A DNA stretch of 64,000 nucleotides from Macrolepiota albuminosa (Eukaryota > Basidiomycota > Agaricomycetes > Agaricales > Agaricaceae), in assembly GCA_027475525.1 (NCBI GenBank), contig JAMWFC010000117.1, positions 787,795-851,794 on the forward strand, given 5' to 3'. Positions 1 to 10,064 of this stretch are shown piece by piece (within the stretch, counting starts at the first letter, position 1; each line of letters begins with the position of its first letter). A program made the translations under genes and the position numbers. The notes below the pieces were generated by a model. That model did not search any database, was not told the DNA's origin, and saw only the letters and a program-made list of their open reading frames with translations.

Positions 1-1363
1 TTCTCGCACTAGCCGCTCAGACAAGTTCGTGGGCGGCTTTAATCCAGCCGTATTTGTTACCAATAGTCCACCACTTATACCAGCTCCCATGCCGACTCCA
101 TACATTTACTCACCAATCGTGGAGAACCAAGTTTCTTTGACCATGCAGATGGCTCTTCATCCTGAGAGGACCTATATCAGCCCCACTTTGGAACCCGTCC
201 GCGAGACGTTAAAGAAAGACCCAGCTAGACGGTCTATCTTCTCCGCTGCATCAACAGCTCCTGCACCGAATGAATCCAAGAATTCTGCTTTGACCAGAAA
301 TTTGGAAAGCCACACGCAAATGGTATCTCTGCCAAGCAGCGCCCAGGACCAGAGTGTCCAAAACAAGAGTGCCCAGAACCAGAGTTCTGCAATTCCTGAA
401 CGACAACAATGTGCTGGAGTTACCAAGGCCGGAAAGCGATGCACACGCCAAATAAAGCTATGTACAAACCAAACGCAATGCAACTGGTCTGACGACAAAT
501 TTGCAAATGATGTTTTTTGCCATCAACACCTGAAAGAATTAATGAGGCCAAGTGGGTTTTATAGTAGGAAAAATGGTGCATGGGTTGAATTTGCAGGTGA
601 ACTTGTTTGTTGATGACGTGTTCCCCACTCAGTAATTTTAGTAGATTGGATCCCATCTTACCTCCAATTCGAGACTCAAGTTGCATTACGCGTTGAGATG
701 GAGAAAGCTCGGTCTACCTCTGACGTTCCAGGATATATCTACGCATTTGAGATACGAGGTGCTATTTCGTGCAGCTTTGTGCATTCCTCAGAAATTTCTC
801 AAAGCTGAATATGCCTAATCATACAGACCCAGAAGAAACGGAACATTTCAAACTGAAAGTGGGCAGAGCAGTCAATCTTGTCAAGCGCGTTGATCAATGG
901 GAGAAGCAATGTGGGTCTAGAGAACAAGTTCTCAGAGGATACTATCCTGGAGCAGTTGAATTCAACGACGGTGGAACCAGAAGCCTGATGAAGGGACGTC
1001 TGAGTGTAGGAGAGGCAGGTCCTTGGTGCCATCGCACAGGTAAAAACTTTTTCAAGATGTCATCACGTTACTAAGCCTTCTTTTGGCAAAGAGAGATTGA
1101 TACATATTGAATTGGCAGATCTTGCCGCTTCTGCCATCTACCTTGTACCCAACTGGCCCAAAGTCAGTCGACGGATAGGTGACTCACGTCCGTCAGCGAA
1201 AAGGTCCACCAGCCAGCATGTACCTTGTCTAGATTGCGGCAGTCACCATAAGGAGATCTTTGAGTTTCAAAAGCTCAACGGGCAACTCAAAGGACGAGAA
1301 TGGGAGGAAATCATTCGACCGGTAATTCAGAGGTGGGGTAAATTCGTGAAACAGTGTATTTGA
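1..1363 (+). CDS. T5orf172 (DUF1766) domain protein, 5' end outside window
   Basis: The frame is already open at base 2 and no convincing start is present, so the gene begins upstream. Proposed exons are <1-596, 642-758, 827-1039 and 1092-1363; joined, they read without a stop. The N-terminal part is Ser/Gln-rich and unstructured. A cysteine/histidine segment follows (CAGVTKAGKRCTRQ, then FCHQHLKEL), then PGYIYAFEIR, LKVGRAVNLVKRVDQWEKQC, WCHRTERLIHIELADLA and a closing CLDCGSHHKEIFEF. This order is that of the fungal T5orf172/DUF1766 family, a GIY-YIG-related fold known from phage and from fission yeast mug113. Biochemical role is not established; the Cys/His residues suggest zinc binding. 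I see no catalytic proof of nuclease activity. Family assignment is fairly sure, function is not. Confidence 0.8.
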
Positions 1364-1839
1364 TACCCTCACTTGTATGTCGAACATTGACTCAAGTTTA
1401 CAATGTATAATTGTGGTGACATACCTAAGACAGATATAAAATTCTGAAAATAATTAGGTTTCAAGATGTAGTGATACTCAATAAATATATTTCTCCACAC
1501 CAATTGTGATGCCACATCCACGCTCGATTCAAACCAAAATAATACTGAACTTATTTAGTCTGTAAGAGCGAGCTCGAAAGGTTTGCACGTGATAGTATTT
1601 CAGGCCGATTCCCTTGCTATTGTTCATTGTCAATGAATCAACACAATGAGCCTTCTCTTTTGTCTGCACCAAAAATGATTAGTATTTGTAGCTTCAAATC
1701 ACTGCACTCAGATCCACGGTCTCTGCCGCTCCTCAAGAGCTTTCACCTCATTTCTCTTCAGGTCTCCGGAAGGCCTAGTGACGCAAAGTATTCCAAGCTC
1801 TTCGAAGTCTGACTGCAAGACGTTCGTTGATTTTCGACA
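1364..1839. other. Intergenic, no gene seen
   Basis: AT-rich spacer between the T5orf172 gene and the next membrane-protein gene. A 60-codon open frame at 1627-1812 has no recognisable content and its frame does not join the downstream exons. Confidence 0.5.
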
Positions 1840-2797
1840 TGCAATATTCGTCTGTTTTTCTTCGAATCCGAGCTGTCGCGCTATGTGAGTTTTCAATGGG
1901 CTCCCTTCTCCTCATCACAGCTGAAGCTGGAGTCAATCCAGCCAGCATCTCTCTCCTTGATCTCTTGTGGACAATCATTTTATGTACTGTATTGTTTTGT
2001 CAGTGGACTGTACTGGACATTTCGGAACGTGTGTCAGCATTAACCACTCATCAGTGCTGTATCACTGAAGGTACTCTAGGTTCCCTTATCTTAGTTATGC
2101 TTATCATGCACTCCGCGGCTGCTATAATACTACTTCTTTTGTAAGGAATTTGTTGCTAGATCTGCTTCCCTTGACTCCTTTCTAGACTAATAGTACATTT
2201 TCGACCATGGCTAGACGCCGCCCGTATTATGTTTCTCTTCACGGCCCAGTCTGGTGACTATGGTAACTCTCGTCCTGGTCAATGTTTAACAACACACTTC
2301 ATAGGTATATCAAGTGCATTTGCATTATACTATCCTAGATTTCAATGCTTGAACCAAAGTTCGTTTACACAATTGACCTTTGGAGTATTATACTAAAGAG
2401 TCTCTAATCCGTCAGTCACTCATCAAGAAGGAGTATGTACATTCATCATCTCCTTCATCTTAATTGGTAGTTGGATCGTTCCCATCCTTCGTGAGTCGTC
2501 GTGATCATTGTTTGACTCTTCCGAAACTCACCATAATCAGTCGTCATATATGCCTTTGGCCTGGCCTTTATGGTTTGGCAGAGTCGGGTGATGACTTCGA
2601 ACTCCTTGTTAGCCATTGATCAAGAAGATGTTTCGGAGCCCGAAGTAGATCCAGTCCCGAAAATTCCGTTGCATTTCCCTGTTGCTTCGAATCGTTCGGA
2701 TTCTAAAATAAACCGCGCGTTCATGGCAGAATCGCGTGGCCGGGCTCCGATTATCATGGCGAGGCTTTTGAAACCTCCCCCTACCTTCCATTTCTAA
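1840..2797 (+). CDS. Small multi-pass membrane protein, basidiomycete four-helix family
   Basis: The start is ATG 1840 (MQYSSVFLRIRAVAL), followed by a GTGAGT intron and several more short exons. Translated pieces give successive hydrophobic helices: LLDLLWTIILCTVLFC, LGSLILVMLIMHSAAAIILL, then FRPWLDAARIMFLFTA, YYPRFQCLNQSS, EGVCTFIISFILIGSWIVPIL and VIYAFGLAFMVWQSR. A hydrophilic C-terminal tail ends at 2797. The FRPWLDAAR loop and the EGVC motif before the last helices recur, as far as I recall, in uncharacterised four-TM proteins of mushrooms. Function is unknown. The layout resembles the two MARVEL-like genes at 22.6 and 24.6 kb, but clear homology to them was not established. Exon borders near 2130-2200 and 2380-2430 are tentative. 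Confidence 0.55.
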
Positions 2798-3197
2798 TTG
2801 AGGTTCGGATTTGTACACCTGTCTTCATTGTTGAATCCGGATGAATATCTTGTGCAGAACTAATCATATAACAATTTATCTTGCATTATCCCTTTTTCCA
2901 ATAATGAATCAGTCTTCTCTATTTGACTTGTTGGCACTACGTCTTTGAGAATTGTAGATTGTAGCTTATGTCTGGCCTGGGTTGGAAGACACTCCATATG
3001 TGAAGGTTTTATTTTTTATATTTGTAGTACTTGTGCTGAAGCCAAACAGTCCAACCCGTTCCACTTGGAAACTTAGTGTGAAATTTGAATCTAGTCGGGC
3101 TCGGTTTATCTAGGCTATTGCTAGCCACTCACTCGCATGTCAATTTGAAGGACGCTCATAGGTTTCTTACGAGTAAAGGCTGATCATTGTTAGATCT
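2798..3197. other. Intergenic, no gene seen
   Basis: About 400 bp of AT-rich spacer upstream of the IST1-TBC gene. No coding frame or repeat was recognised. Confidence 0.5.
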
Positions 3198-6100
3198 ATG
3201 ACTGATAAAAGGTGGAACGTATCCTTTGTCACGGTGCGAGCATTTTACTCAAGGGAACGCGAGTTATCTCGTCGCTGACATTCTTCAGGCACAACTCAGA
3301 ATAACTTCGCTGCGACTCGCACAATTTCAAGAACGTCAGGATTCTCAAGGAGCTATCATACGTAAAGACATTGCTACTCTCTTGCAGCAAGGGAATGTTA
3401 GCCTTGCACGTGCCAAGGCCCCATGTCTACATCGAAAGGATGCATTAGGTGACTTATTAGAAGTATTAGGGATGTATGTGGGACAGCTGCTAGAGCGCTT
3501 CCAAGAGCTGAACCGCCGGTGAGCCCATTACTGCCTTTTAATTTTACGTGATAGTCATTTAGTCCATAGTATCAACTTGTCTCCAATTGTCATTGAAGCC
3601 GCTTCTACCATGATCTATGCAGCGCAATATGTTGGTTTAAAAGGTTGGTCAAGGAAGACTGGCCAGAACCCCATATTGAATTCGAAAAGACCTAGAAATC
3701 GTCAGTCATCTTCTGGCTCAACATCTGGGCCCGGACTTCACGCGTTCTGCTATGACCAATAACGATGGCCATGTCGCCTCTATTGCTATCCGCACGGCAC
3801 TTCCACCCTCGGCTAAAGATTTAGATTTGCTTCTTGAAAGCATTGCCTCGGAATATGGTATAACTTGGAATCCCGAGTTTCTACGTCAAGACATGTGCGC
3901 ATCTCCACCCGTACGATCCTATATTATCTTAACGTACTTTAGCCTGGAGCAAGTGTCTCAGATACTCGGTTCACAAAGTGCGCCGTTCGTGGACCTTCCA
4001 AACCTACGCCGTCTGTGCCGCCATGGTTTGCTAGTTTCATCGCTCAAAGTACTATCGCCTGATAGCCTTGTTTGTAGGTATCCCCGATGAACCAAGATGG
4101 ATTCGACCTCGGATATGGAAGTAAGGATCGAATTTATTAGAACTTTTACACAACTTAACTCTTTGAGAGGCTACTCTTCGGAGTTCTCTCAGTAGTCAAG
4201 GCGTCATGGGCCGAGGAAATGGACTTACAGCGCAGTAGCTATTACGTGAGTTTTGCTGATATATACAAGGAAGGAATGATGGATGTTTATTTTATTTGTA
4301 GGGTTTGGTGCAACGACTTCTAGATCCTGTCTCAGTATTGTCACCCTCGGATCTCCCATCAAATCCCCTGGATCCTATGTTACTGAATCTTTCGAGACAA
4401 CTTTCTACTACTCCTTCTCATTTGTTTGAAGGTCTTGCTCAAGCACCAGGTTCCTTCAGTTCTTGTCCACTCGATGACGATGCGAAGGACGAAATCAAGC
4501 TGAGGTCAGCCAATAATTTGAATCTTCGCCTTGACATACTTCACGCTACCGGGCGAACGCCGCTTTTGCCTGCCGAACCTTTTTCAATGGTCATCACAGA
4601 TCCGGAAACCTTGTCAACACCATACATCAGTCATGGCAAGAGACAGAGTAGCTTCAAAATGACGTCGCTGCCGTTCGAACGTTGCGTCACGGACATCGTT
4701 CATCCCAAACATTTTAGCGCCCTGTTGCGACTACTTTATGTGCATGCTTCCATCAATCCGGGAAATTTATCTCCTCGCATTGCCTCGTTGCTGATCCCTC
4801 TATATGTCGTCCTGAACCACGAGGTCATCCCAGACGATCTTGCCCATGTTGAGGCTGATACTTTTTGGTTGTTCGAAGCCATGGTTGGGGAATTTTCGGA
4901 AATAGAGGATGCAGAAGGTGGGCGTACATGGATGAAAAAATTGAGCGATCGTTTGGCGTGGGCTGACCTTGATCTTTTCAATGACTTGGTAAACCTTTCT
5001 AATCACTTTCCAGAGCAACTATTTTTTGACGCCTTATCCTCTGTAGCAAGCCAAAGGATTAGACCCAGTTCTCCCCCATTACTCTCAGTGAGTGTTCTCT
5101 TTTTATGTCATGAACTACCTGTATTGACAACTTTTCAAAGCGAATGGCTCATGCCACTCCTTACTCACACCCTGCCATTGTCTTGTGTCCTACCGATCTG
5201 GGATGCAGTATTCTCATGTCCAGCGAGGACACGAGATGATAATCCCAAACTAGATCACTTGCTCAATGTATGCACTGTCATGTTGGTATGTGTAAGGGAT
5301 ATATTGTTTGGGTGAGTTCCTCGCATATTTTTTCTATTAAAGGAACCCACTCACAATCATTACAGATTAGGGGGGAATGGTGATAAGTCCCCAAGACTAT
5401 GGTTCGATAAGCAGAGTCTGCATCGTCGATTATCTCCCCTGCATACATGGGAGCTTGGAGATGACGTTCTGGAAGGATTAACATTTCTACAGCGTTATCC
5501 TACCGAAGCGGCTGGAGGCATTGACAGAATTTTACAAGGAGCGTTTGATTTGACCTTACGTCGTGATGAAGAAAGCAAACTTTCTCAGGAGACCCTTAGC
5601 CTGGGTGCCCGAATCACGGCTACAATGTGGAAGGCCTTTGCAGATCAAGAACCTTCTCCTCACGCGTCAACCGAAGAATCCCAGAATGAATTTGCTGACA
5701 AAACAAGTTCTGAAGACAACAGTAATGAAACTCCAAGTAAAACTGTTCCTAGTCTAACGTTAAGATTAGCAACTATGGTATGGAAAGGGATAACAAATCA
5801 GACCTCAATGGAACCATCACCTCCTAATACGCCGCTCTCACCTCTAACCTCTCGGTCTATCATCAGCCCTTCAGAGTCTGGTAATAAAGATATCTTGTAC
5901 CCAACGTCGAGCATCTGGGAACAAATTAGAGATACGGACACCATGGCTGCCCTAGCTAAGACTAGCAGTAATTTGAGAGCAAAAAGCGTTCTGCACTCGT
6001 GGCGACGATCACTGTCATTGAATGGGAAGGAGCATTCCTGGTCTCCTCAAATCAAGGCTCAAAGGGAAGCTAACGGATTACACCCCACAGATGACGACGA

Positions 6101-7298
6101 AGATAATCAGACCATCAGGTGGAGTGAAGCGTACTCGCCTCTTCCCAGACCGCAGCATTTCCGATCTCTTCGAGGGATCCCCATCTCTTGTCACAATAAG
6201 ACACCGAGTCCTAGGGAGGAAGGGAATGTCGAGAGGTTCATTGACAAGACGTATAGACTACAGTCATCTCTTGCTGCTCTCATACGAACTTCACCTTCAC
6301 AGGTTACAGCCAAAATTGGGCCACGCCCGCTGCTTCTGAGTTCATCGATGATGCTCACCTCTCCGCCCGTTCGGTCTCTTTCACGATCAGCAGGGAGCTC
6401 CCCTGCGCCTAACAATAGTCAATGGGTAGATGCTATGAGACTCAAGGGTAATCATTTGCATCACGATTCCTTGTCCTCAAGTTCATCACTGGCTCTGTCT
6501 GAGGTTCTACGATCCGCACAATCTAGGAAAAGTGGTTATTCGAATACTGGAACATTGAGCCGGCGCATCCCCTTTAATCGTAAGTCAATGTCGCCTATGG
6601 CTCCGAGTTTTGCCATGTCCTCTGGCCGAGTACGCATGGTTCCACCAAAATCTGCTCAAATTGATTGGAAGAGTTGGAAGTACGCGGAGAAGCTAGACTC
6701 AGCTTCGCCGTCATACCAGCCTAGTGGTATGCCAGACTTGACAACCGTCCAAGGCCCTGGTGTCCATTTGAGAGATCCTGGGGTTTCTACCGCCAGCTCC
6801 AACCAGGACACCTTTCAAATCAACGATTATTTTGGTTCATCTACAGCTCAGACGCTGTCTCGGAGTCCTTGTCCAAGGGCTAAGCGTCATGCTCCTCAGC
6901 CACTTGACCTTGTAGATCTAGGGGATTATATGGAACGGAAGTTATTGAATTTGAACCAGCTCACAGTGGAATGGCCGTCGGATGATTACGAGACAGCCAC
7001 AACACCAAGATCCTCTGATTCTAAAGTGAACAGACTCTTGACCACAATCTCATCAAAATCTTCATGTCATTCGCAGAAAGCGTCCATCGAGACACGAGAA
7101 TGTCCCAGAAAGACGTCTACGGAACACGAAACACTGACCAGAAAGGCCTCCTTGGGGCAGCGGTCAGGGAAGTCTTATGATGAAAGAAAGGATATCGTCA
7201 AATTTGGAAGGAAGGGGAGCCCAGCCGAGGAAGGTGACGATGAAGAGCATGATGACCTGTTAAGTGCCTACGAGAGTAGAAATCTTTGGGTTTCCTGA
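3198..7298 (+). CDS. IST1-TBC fusion protein (ESCRT-III regulator domain joined to RabGAP-like domain)
   Basis: Proposed exons: 3198-3218, 3289-3518, 3570-3634, 3690-3894, 3943-4025, 4078-4120, 4170-4245, 4302-5311, 5366-7298. Their sum is 3666 nt, so a continuous frame of 1221 residues. Residues 1 to about 175 form a complete IST1 domain (AQLRITSLRLAQFQERQDSQ, DIATLLQQGNVSLARAKA, DALGDLLEVL, AMTNNDGHVASIAIRTALPP). Without a stop the frame enters a TBC domain (LCRHGIPDEPRWIRPRIWKL, EADTFWLFEAMVGEF, WLMPLLTHTLPLSCVLPIWD). The last ~640 residues are Ser/Pro-rich, with two similar amphipathic segments (LSLGARITATMWKAF, LTLRLATMVWKGI). IST1 proteins regulate Vps4 on endosomes and TBC domains act on Rab GTPases, so an endosomal role is inferred. 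The usual TBC Gln-finger motif is not visible. A GTGAGT at 5091 might start a further intron, but splicing there to the nearest AG breaks the frame. The 3894/3943 intron lies at the domain boundary, and unspliced reading is also open. Confidence 0.8.
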
Positions 7299-7363
7299 CG
7301 TTTACAGCAAGGACGAAATTTAAAGCTTTCGCCGCAATCATTGGTAACGATCAAATAGTCTTC

Positions 7364-8094
7364 TCACGATAAACTAAATAATTGTTTTTGAATATTTTGA
7401 TGTATGTAGATAAGCACGGGTTGCTGAGGCAACAAATTCTAGGACGTTCAGCGTCACACTACCCATCTCAGATTCCTATAGAACAACCTACTTCATATGC
7501 AACTTCCAGAGAGAACGCACTAGAAGCTGCGAGTTTTATTGTCGTCAGATAAAAGCGAACATCCCAGCCCCTCAAGCCTTCGTGAATCACGACATCCTCA
7601 AGAGCGGCGAGTTCTATGAAGCGTCGTGACGAAGAAAGTCGGAGTCCAGGCAGTCCTCGATGGGTCTCTAGTTGGATACCATGTGTTGGAATGACAATCA
7701 CTGATTCTAAGCCAAAATAGTCAATTGTAAAATTCAACGCATTTGCGCTAAACTTTTCTTTTCGTACCATGAAGAACTTGACGGCATCTGAACCACAATA
7801 AAATCAAGAGTAGCACGATAACCCCCACCAAAATTGGGATAGTACGAAACTGAAGCCCAATTAAGTTTCCGGAAATCGTCGCGGAAGGTTGACTGTCCGC
7901 ACCGTCCAGTAGACAAAAGCATTGAACGAAACCACAAATGCATCCTCCAGATTACCGAGCGCGTGGTTAATCACTTTGACGTCCCTGCCATCGCGCGATA
8001 AGTGCCAATTTTCTATTCGATACTCGGAATAACCGTTAATATCGTAAACAGAGAATTGAGGATATGTTTCGAGGAACGGACGCTGTCTTGACAT
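7364..8094 (-). CDS. GPI15: PIG-H, GPI-N-acetylglucosaminyltransferase subunit
   Basis: Four exons on the minus strand: 7903-8094, 7768-7849, 7492-7706 and 7364-7438, giving 187 residues in continuous frame. Human PIG-H is 188 residues. Exon 2 encodes a single hydrophobic helix (TIPILVGVIVLLLILLWF). Exon 3 carries the family core ESVIVIPTHGIQLETHRG, then RRFIELAALEDVVIHEGL. The last exon supplies NLLPQQPVLIYIHQ. PIG-H is a small ER-membrane subunit of the complex that puts GlcNAc on phosphatidylinositol, the first step of GPI anchor synthesis. The gene converges with the IST1-TBC gene, with 65 bp between the stops. The gene shows no sign of damage. Confidence 0.85.
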
Positions 8095-8459
8095 CTAAAC
8101 TCGAAGACGAAGACCGTTTTTAGTTGATGACTGGTTTGAACATCATAAAAGGGACATAAGTAACTGGTAACATCTTCCTCGTGTCACGTTATTCTTTGTT
8201 AACGTCGAACGTTCGCTGCGATGACCATCTGCTTGTCAAGCTATTTCGTATGTTTTAGCGGTCTCAATAATGACCTTCGGTTCCTCTCTTAAAACTTTAC
8301 CCATTGATAATTGGACAAAAACGCAGGATGGTGGGCACTCAAATCCTGACTATTCAAGGGCAAGGGAAAACCCACACTCTGCCAGCAGCTCACGTCACTA
8401 CGACTACCAGGCTCGCAATCACGTGGTCTATTATGATTGGTTGATTCGTATTGTATATA
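8095..8459. other. Intergenic, left flank of the transposon-like element
   Basis: About 365 bp upstream of PIG-H. An open frame from 8270 runs into the left terminus of the element but shows no known motif, so it is not called a gene. A TA dinucleotide at 8458-8459 abuts the element. Confidence 0.5.
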
Positions 8460-8486
8460 CAGTTGCGGACAATCAAACACGACAAA
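8460..8486 (+). repeat. Left terminal inverted repeat of the 803-bp element
   Basis: 27 bp, identical in reverse complement to 9236-9262. It begins immediately after the TA at 8458-8459. Confidence 0.9.
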
Positions 8487-8684
8487 TTTGATATCTCCGA
8501 AACCCTAATTTTTTGGGTCAAACTGACTTCAGATATGAACTCAGCACATCGAAATACGTTAAAAAACACCTTTCCGAAGTTTTTCCCACGAGTAGTTCAG
8601 GACCGCCAAAATTTTGAGCAATTTCAGAGAAAATTTTCACTATCTAGAGTACTTGTATCTAGTTTAAGACAGCTTCAATGGACA

Positions 8685-8936
8685 TCATTGCCTGCTGAGA
8701 AACCTGGCGATGTTGTTTCCATCCAAAGCAAATCTCTTATTCTCCCAAATCATTTCATCGTCGACATCATGTCTGGTACCGTCATCAGGACTAGGTGCTC
8801 GAGATCGGTCGGATTTGTCAATGTCATATGTGGGACTGACGGCACGGGAGCTAGTCACAGGGTTTTGATTTCGAAGGCCCGAGATGTTGCGTTGTTGTTT
8901 CTGACGTCGCCCTCCTCGGCCCATTGAATGAAGCAA
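8685..8936 (-). pseudogene. Possible remnant of the element's own coding frame
   Basis: An 83-codon open frame inside the TIR element on the minus strand. It holds a basic start (MGRGGRRQKQQRN), a Ser/Arg/Asp-rich stretch and DDEMIWENKRFALDG. It looks like the beginning of a longer protein cut short by an internal deletion. No catalytic transposase motif (DDE/DDD) is present, so its identity rests on position only. Confidence 0.3.
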
Positions 8937-9235
8937 GAGCAGTAGGTGGTATGGTCCAACTTTGTTTATTTTTTTCTAGTGGACCCACTCGTGAAATTTG
9001 TAATGTTTTTGCAGATTAATCCTCAGATAATCAAAAGCTATCGATTCCGCATTTTTTCTGTTTTTTCTCTGTTTTTTTACGGGGACCGCCAAATTTTGGG
9101 GGTCAAAATCATCCCTACCTACGAATTAAAGAAATTGGCTCGTGGAATTCTCTTCATACGAGGCTAAAGAGTACATTTTCACAATAAAATAAGAATCTCA
9201 CGGATCACTCGGTCTTTCAAAATTGGTTGTTTGTT

Positions 9236-9262
9236 TTTGTCGTGTTTGATTGTCCGCAACTG
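9236..9262 (-). repeat. Right terminal inverted repeat of the 803-bp element
   Basis: Perfect 27-bp inverted copy of 8460-8486, followed directly by TA at 9263-9264. Confidence 0.9.
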
Positions 9263-9264
9263 TA

Positions 9265-10064
9265 CTGGCCTTCGAGATATCGATTATTCTCATTCCCAAC
9301 CCTGAGGCCTGACCGATGACCTCCGAATACAGCCTTTATGAACGTTCAAGTCTTGTTTCATCGTTGCCCTGTTTGGCTGCTTGAAGTAGTCACCATGTTC
9401 GCATCGATCAGCTTGAAAGTTTTTCCTGATTTCTGCCATCCCCTGGACCTTAATTATCCTCTTCCCATCCCTGGTTCATCCAAACCTCTTCCACAGATTT
9501 GGGCCGTTTGAGAATCATCCTATTGTCTGTTGATATGGTATTGCATGCATCACCTGCAATGGCATACTCGTGTGATTTTGTTTTTTACCAAGCGAAATAT
9601 GACAAAACCCTACGATTGGCTGTCCCAATATCTTGACTTTCACTTGATGGTATGACCTGGTGGAGCATTGTGCTCAACTCAATCATGGAATCTGGGAGTC
9701 TGCGTAAGCTTGAATTCCGTTCGCTTTCCATTGCAATAGTTCATATCCCTTTTTGATAGATAATACGTTTAAAATCCGACGTCATTTATGTGGGAGCTTT
9801 CATATTTGCGTATCCTTCACTGTTGGCCATAGCTTACTTTAATCGACGGTCTTAAACACTGGTGAGCTCGACTAAATTGATTTCCTTTTCCTCGTCTGGT
9901 ATATCCTAACAGGAATAACAGGCAACCATGTTGCTAAAACCCTGGCAAAAATCAGTTCAATGTCAAGTCTGGAGATCCGGAAGTACACTGATTGATCCAA
10001 AATCAATGACTGTATATGATAGATTCAATGGAGAGATGATGTATGTTGTGTATGTTGGAAAAGT
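9265..10064. other. Intergenic, no supported gene
   Basis: About 800 bp between the transposon-like element and the MFS gene. A ~60-codon frame from the ATG at about 9336 has no homology that I recognise and no continuation into good downstream exons. It could be relic coding sequence, but this cannot be shown here. Confidence 0.4.

Larger units (their letters stand above)
8460..9262. mobile_element. 803-bp TIR element with TA flanks, probable deleted Tc1/mariner-like transposon
   Basis: The two ends are perfect inverted repeats of 27 bp, beginning CAGTTGCGGACAATCAAACA on each strand. TA is present on both outer sides (8458-8459 and 9263-9264). TA target duplication together with termini that begin CAGT is characteristic of the Tc1/mariner superfamily. 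At 803 bp it is too short for a full transposase gene, so it is read as an internally deleted, non-autonomous copy. It sits between PIG-H and the MFS transporter gene and interrupts no recognised gene. The perfect identity of the termini suggests a recent insertion. Confidence 0.75.

Noticed and set aside
5091..5144. Intron in the TBC exon starting GTGAGT at 5091
   Set aside because: The donor is good and the enclosed peptide is unusual for a TBC domain, but the only nearby AG breaks the frame to the conserved WLMPLLTH segment. It was left as coding with doubt.
9265..10064. Degraded gene right of the transposon-like element
   Set aside because: A ~60-codon frame exists, but no exon chain or known motif could be built.
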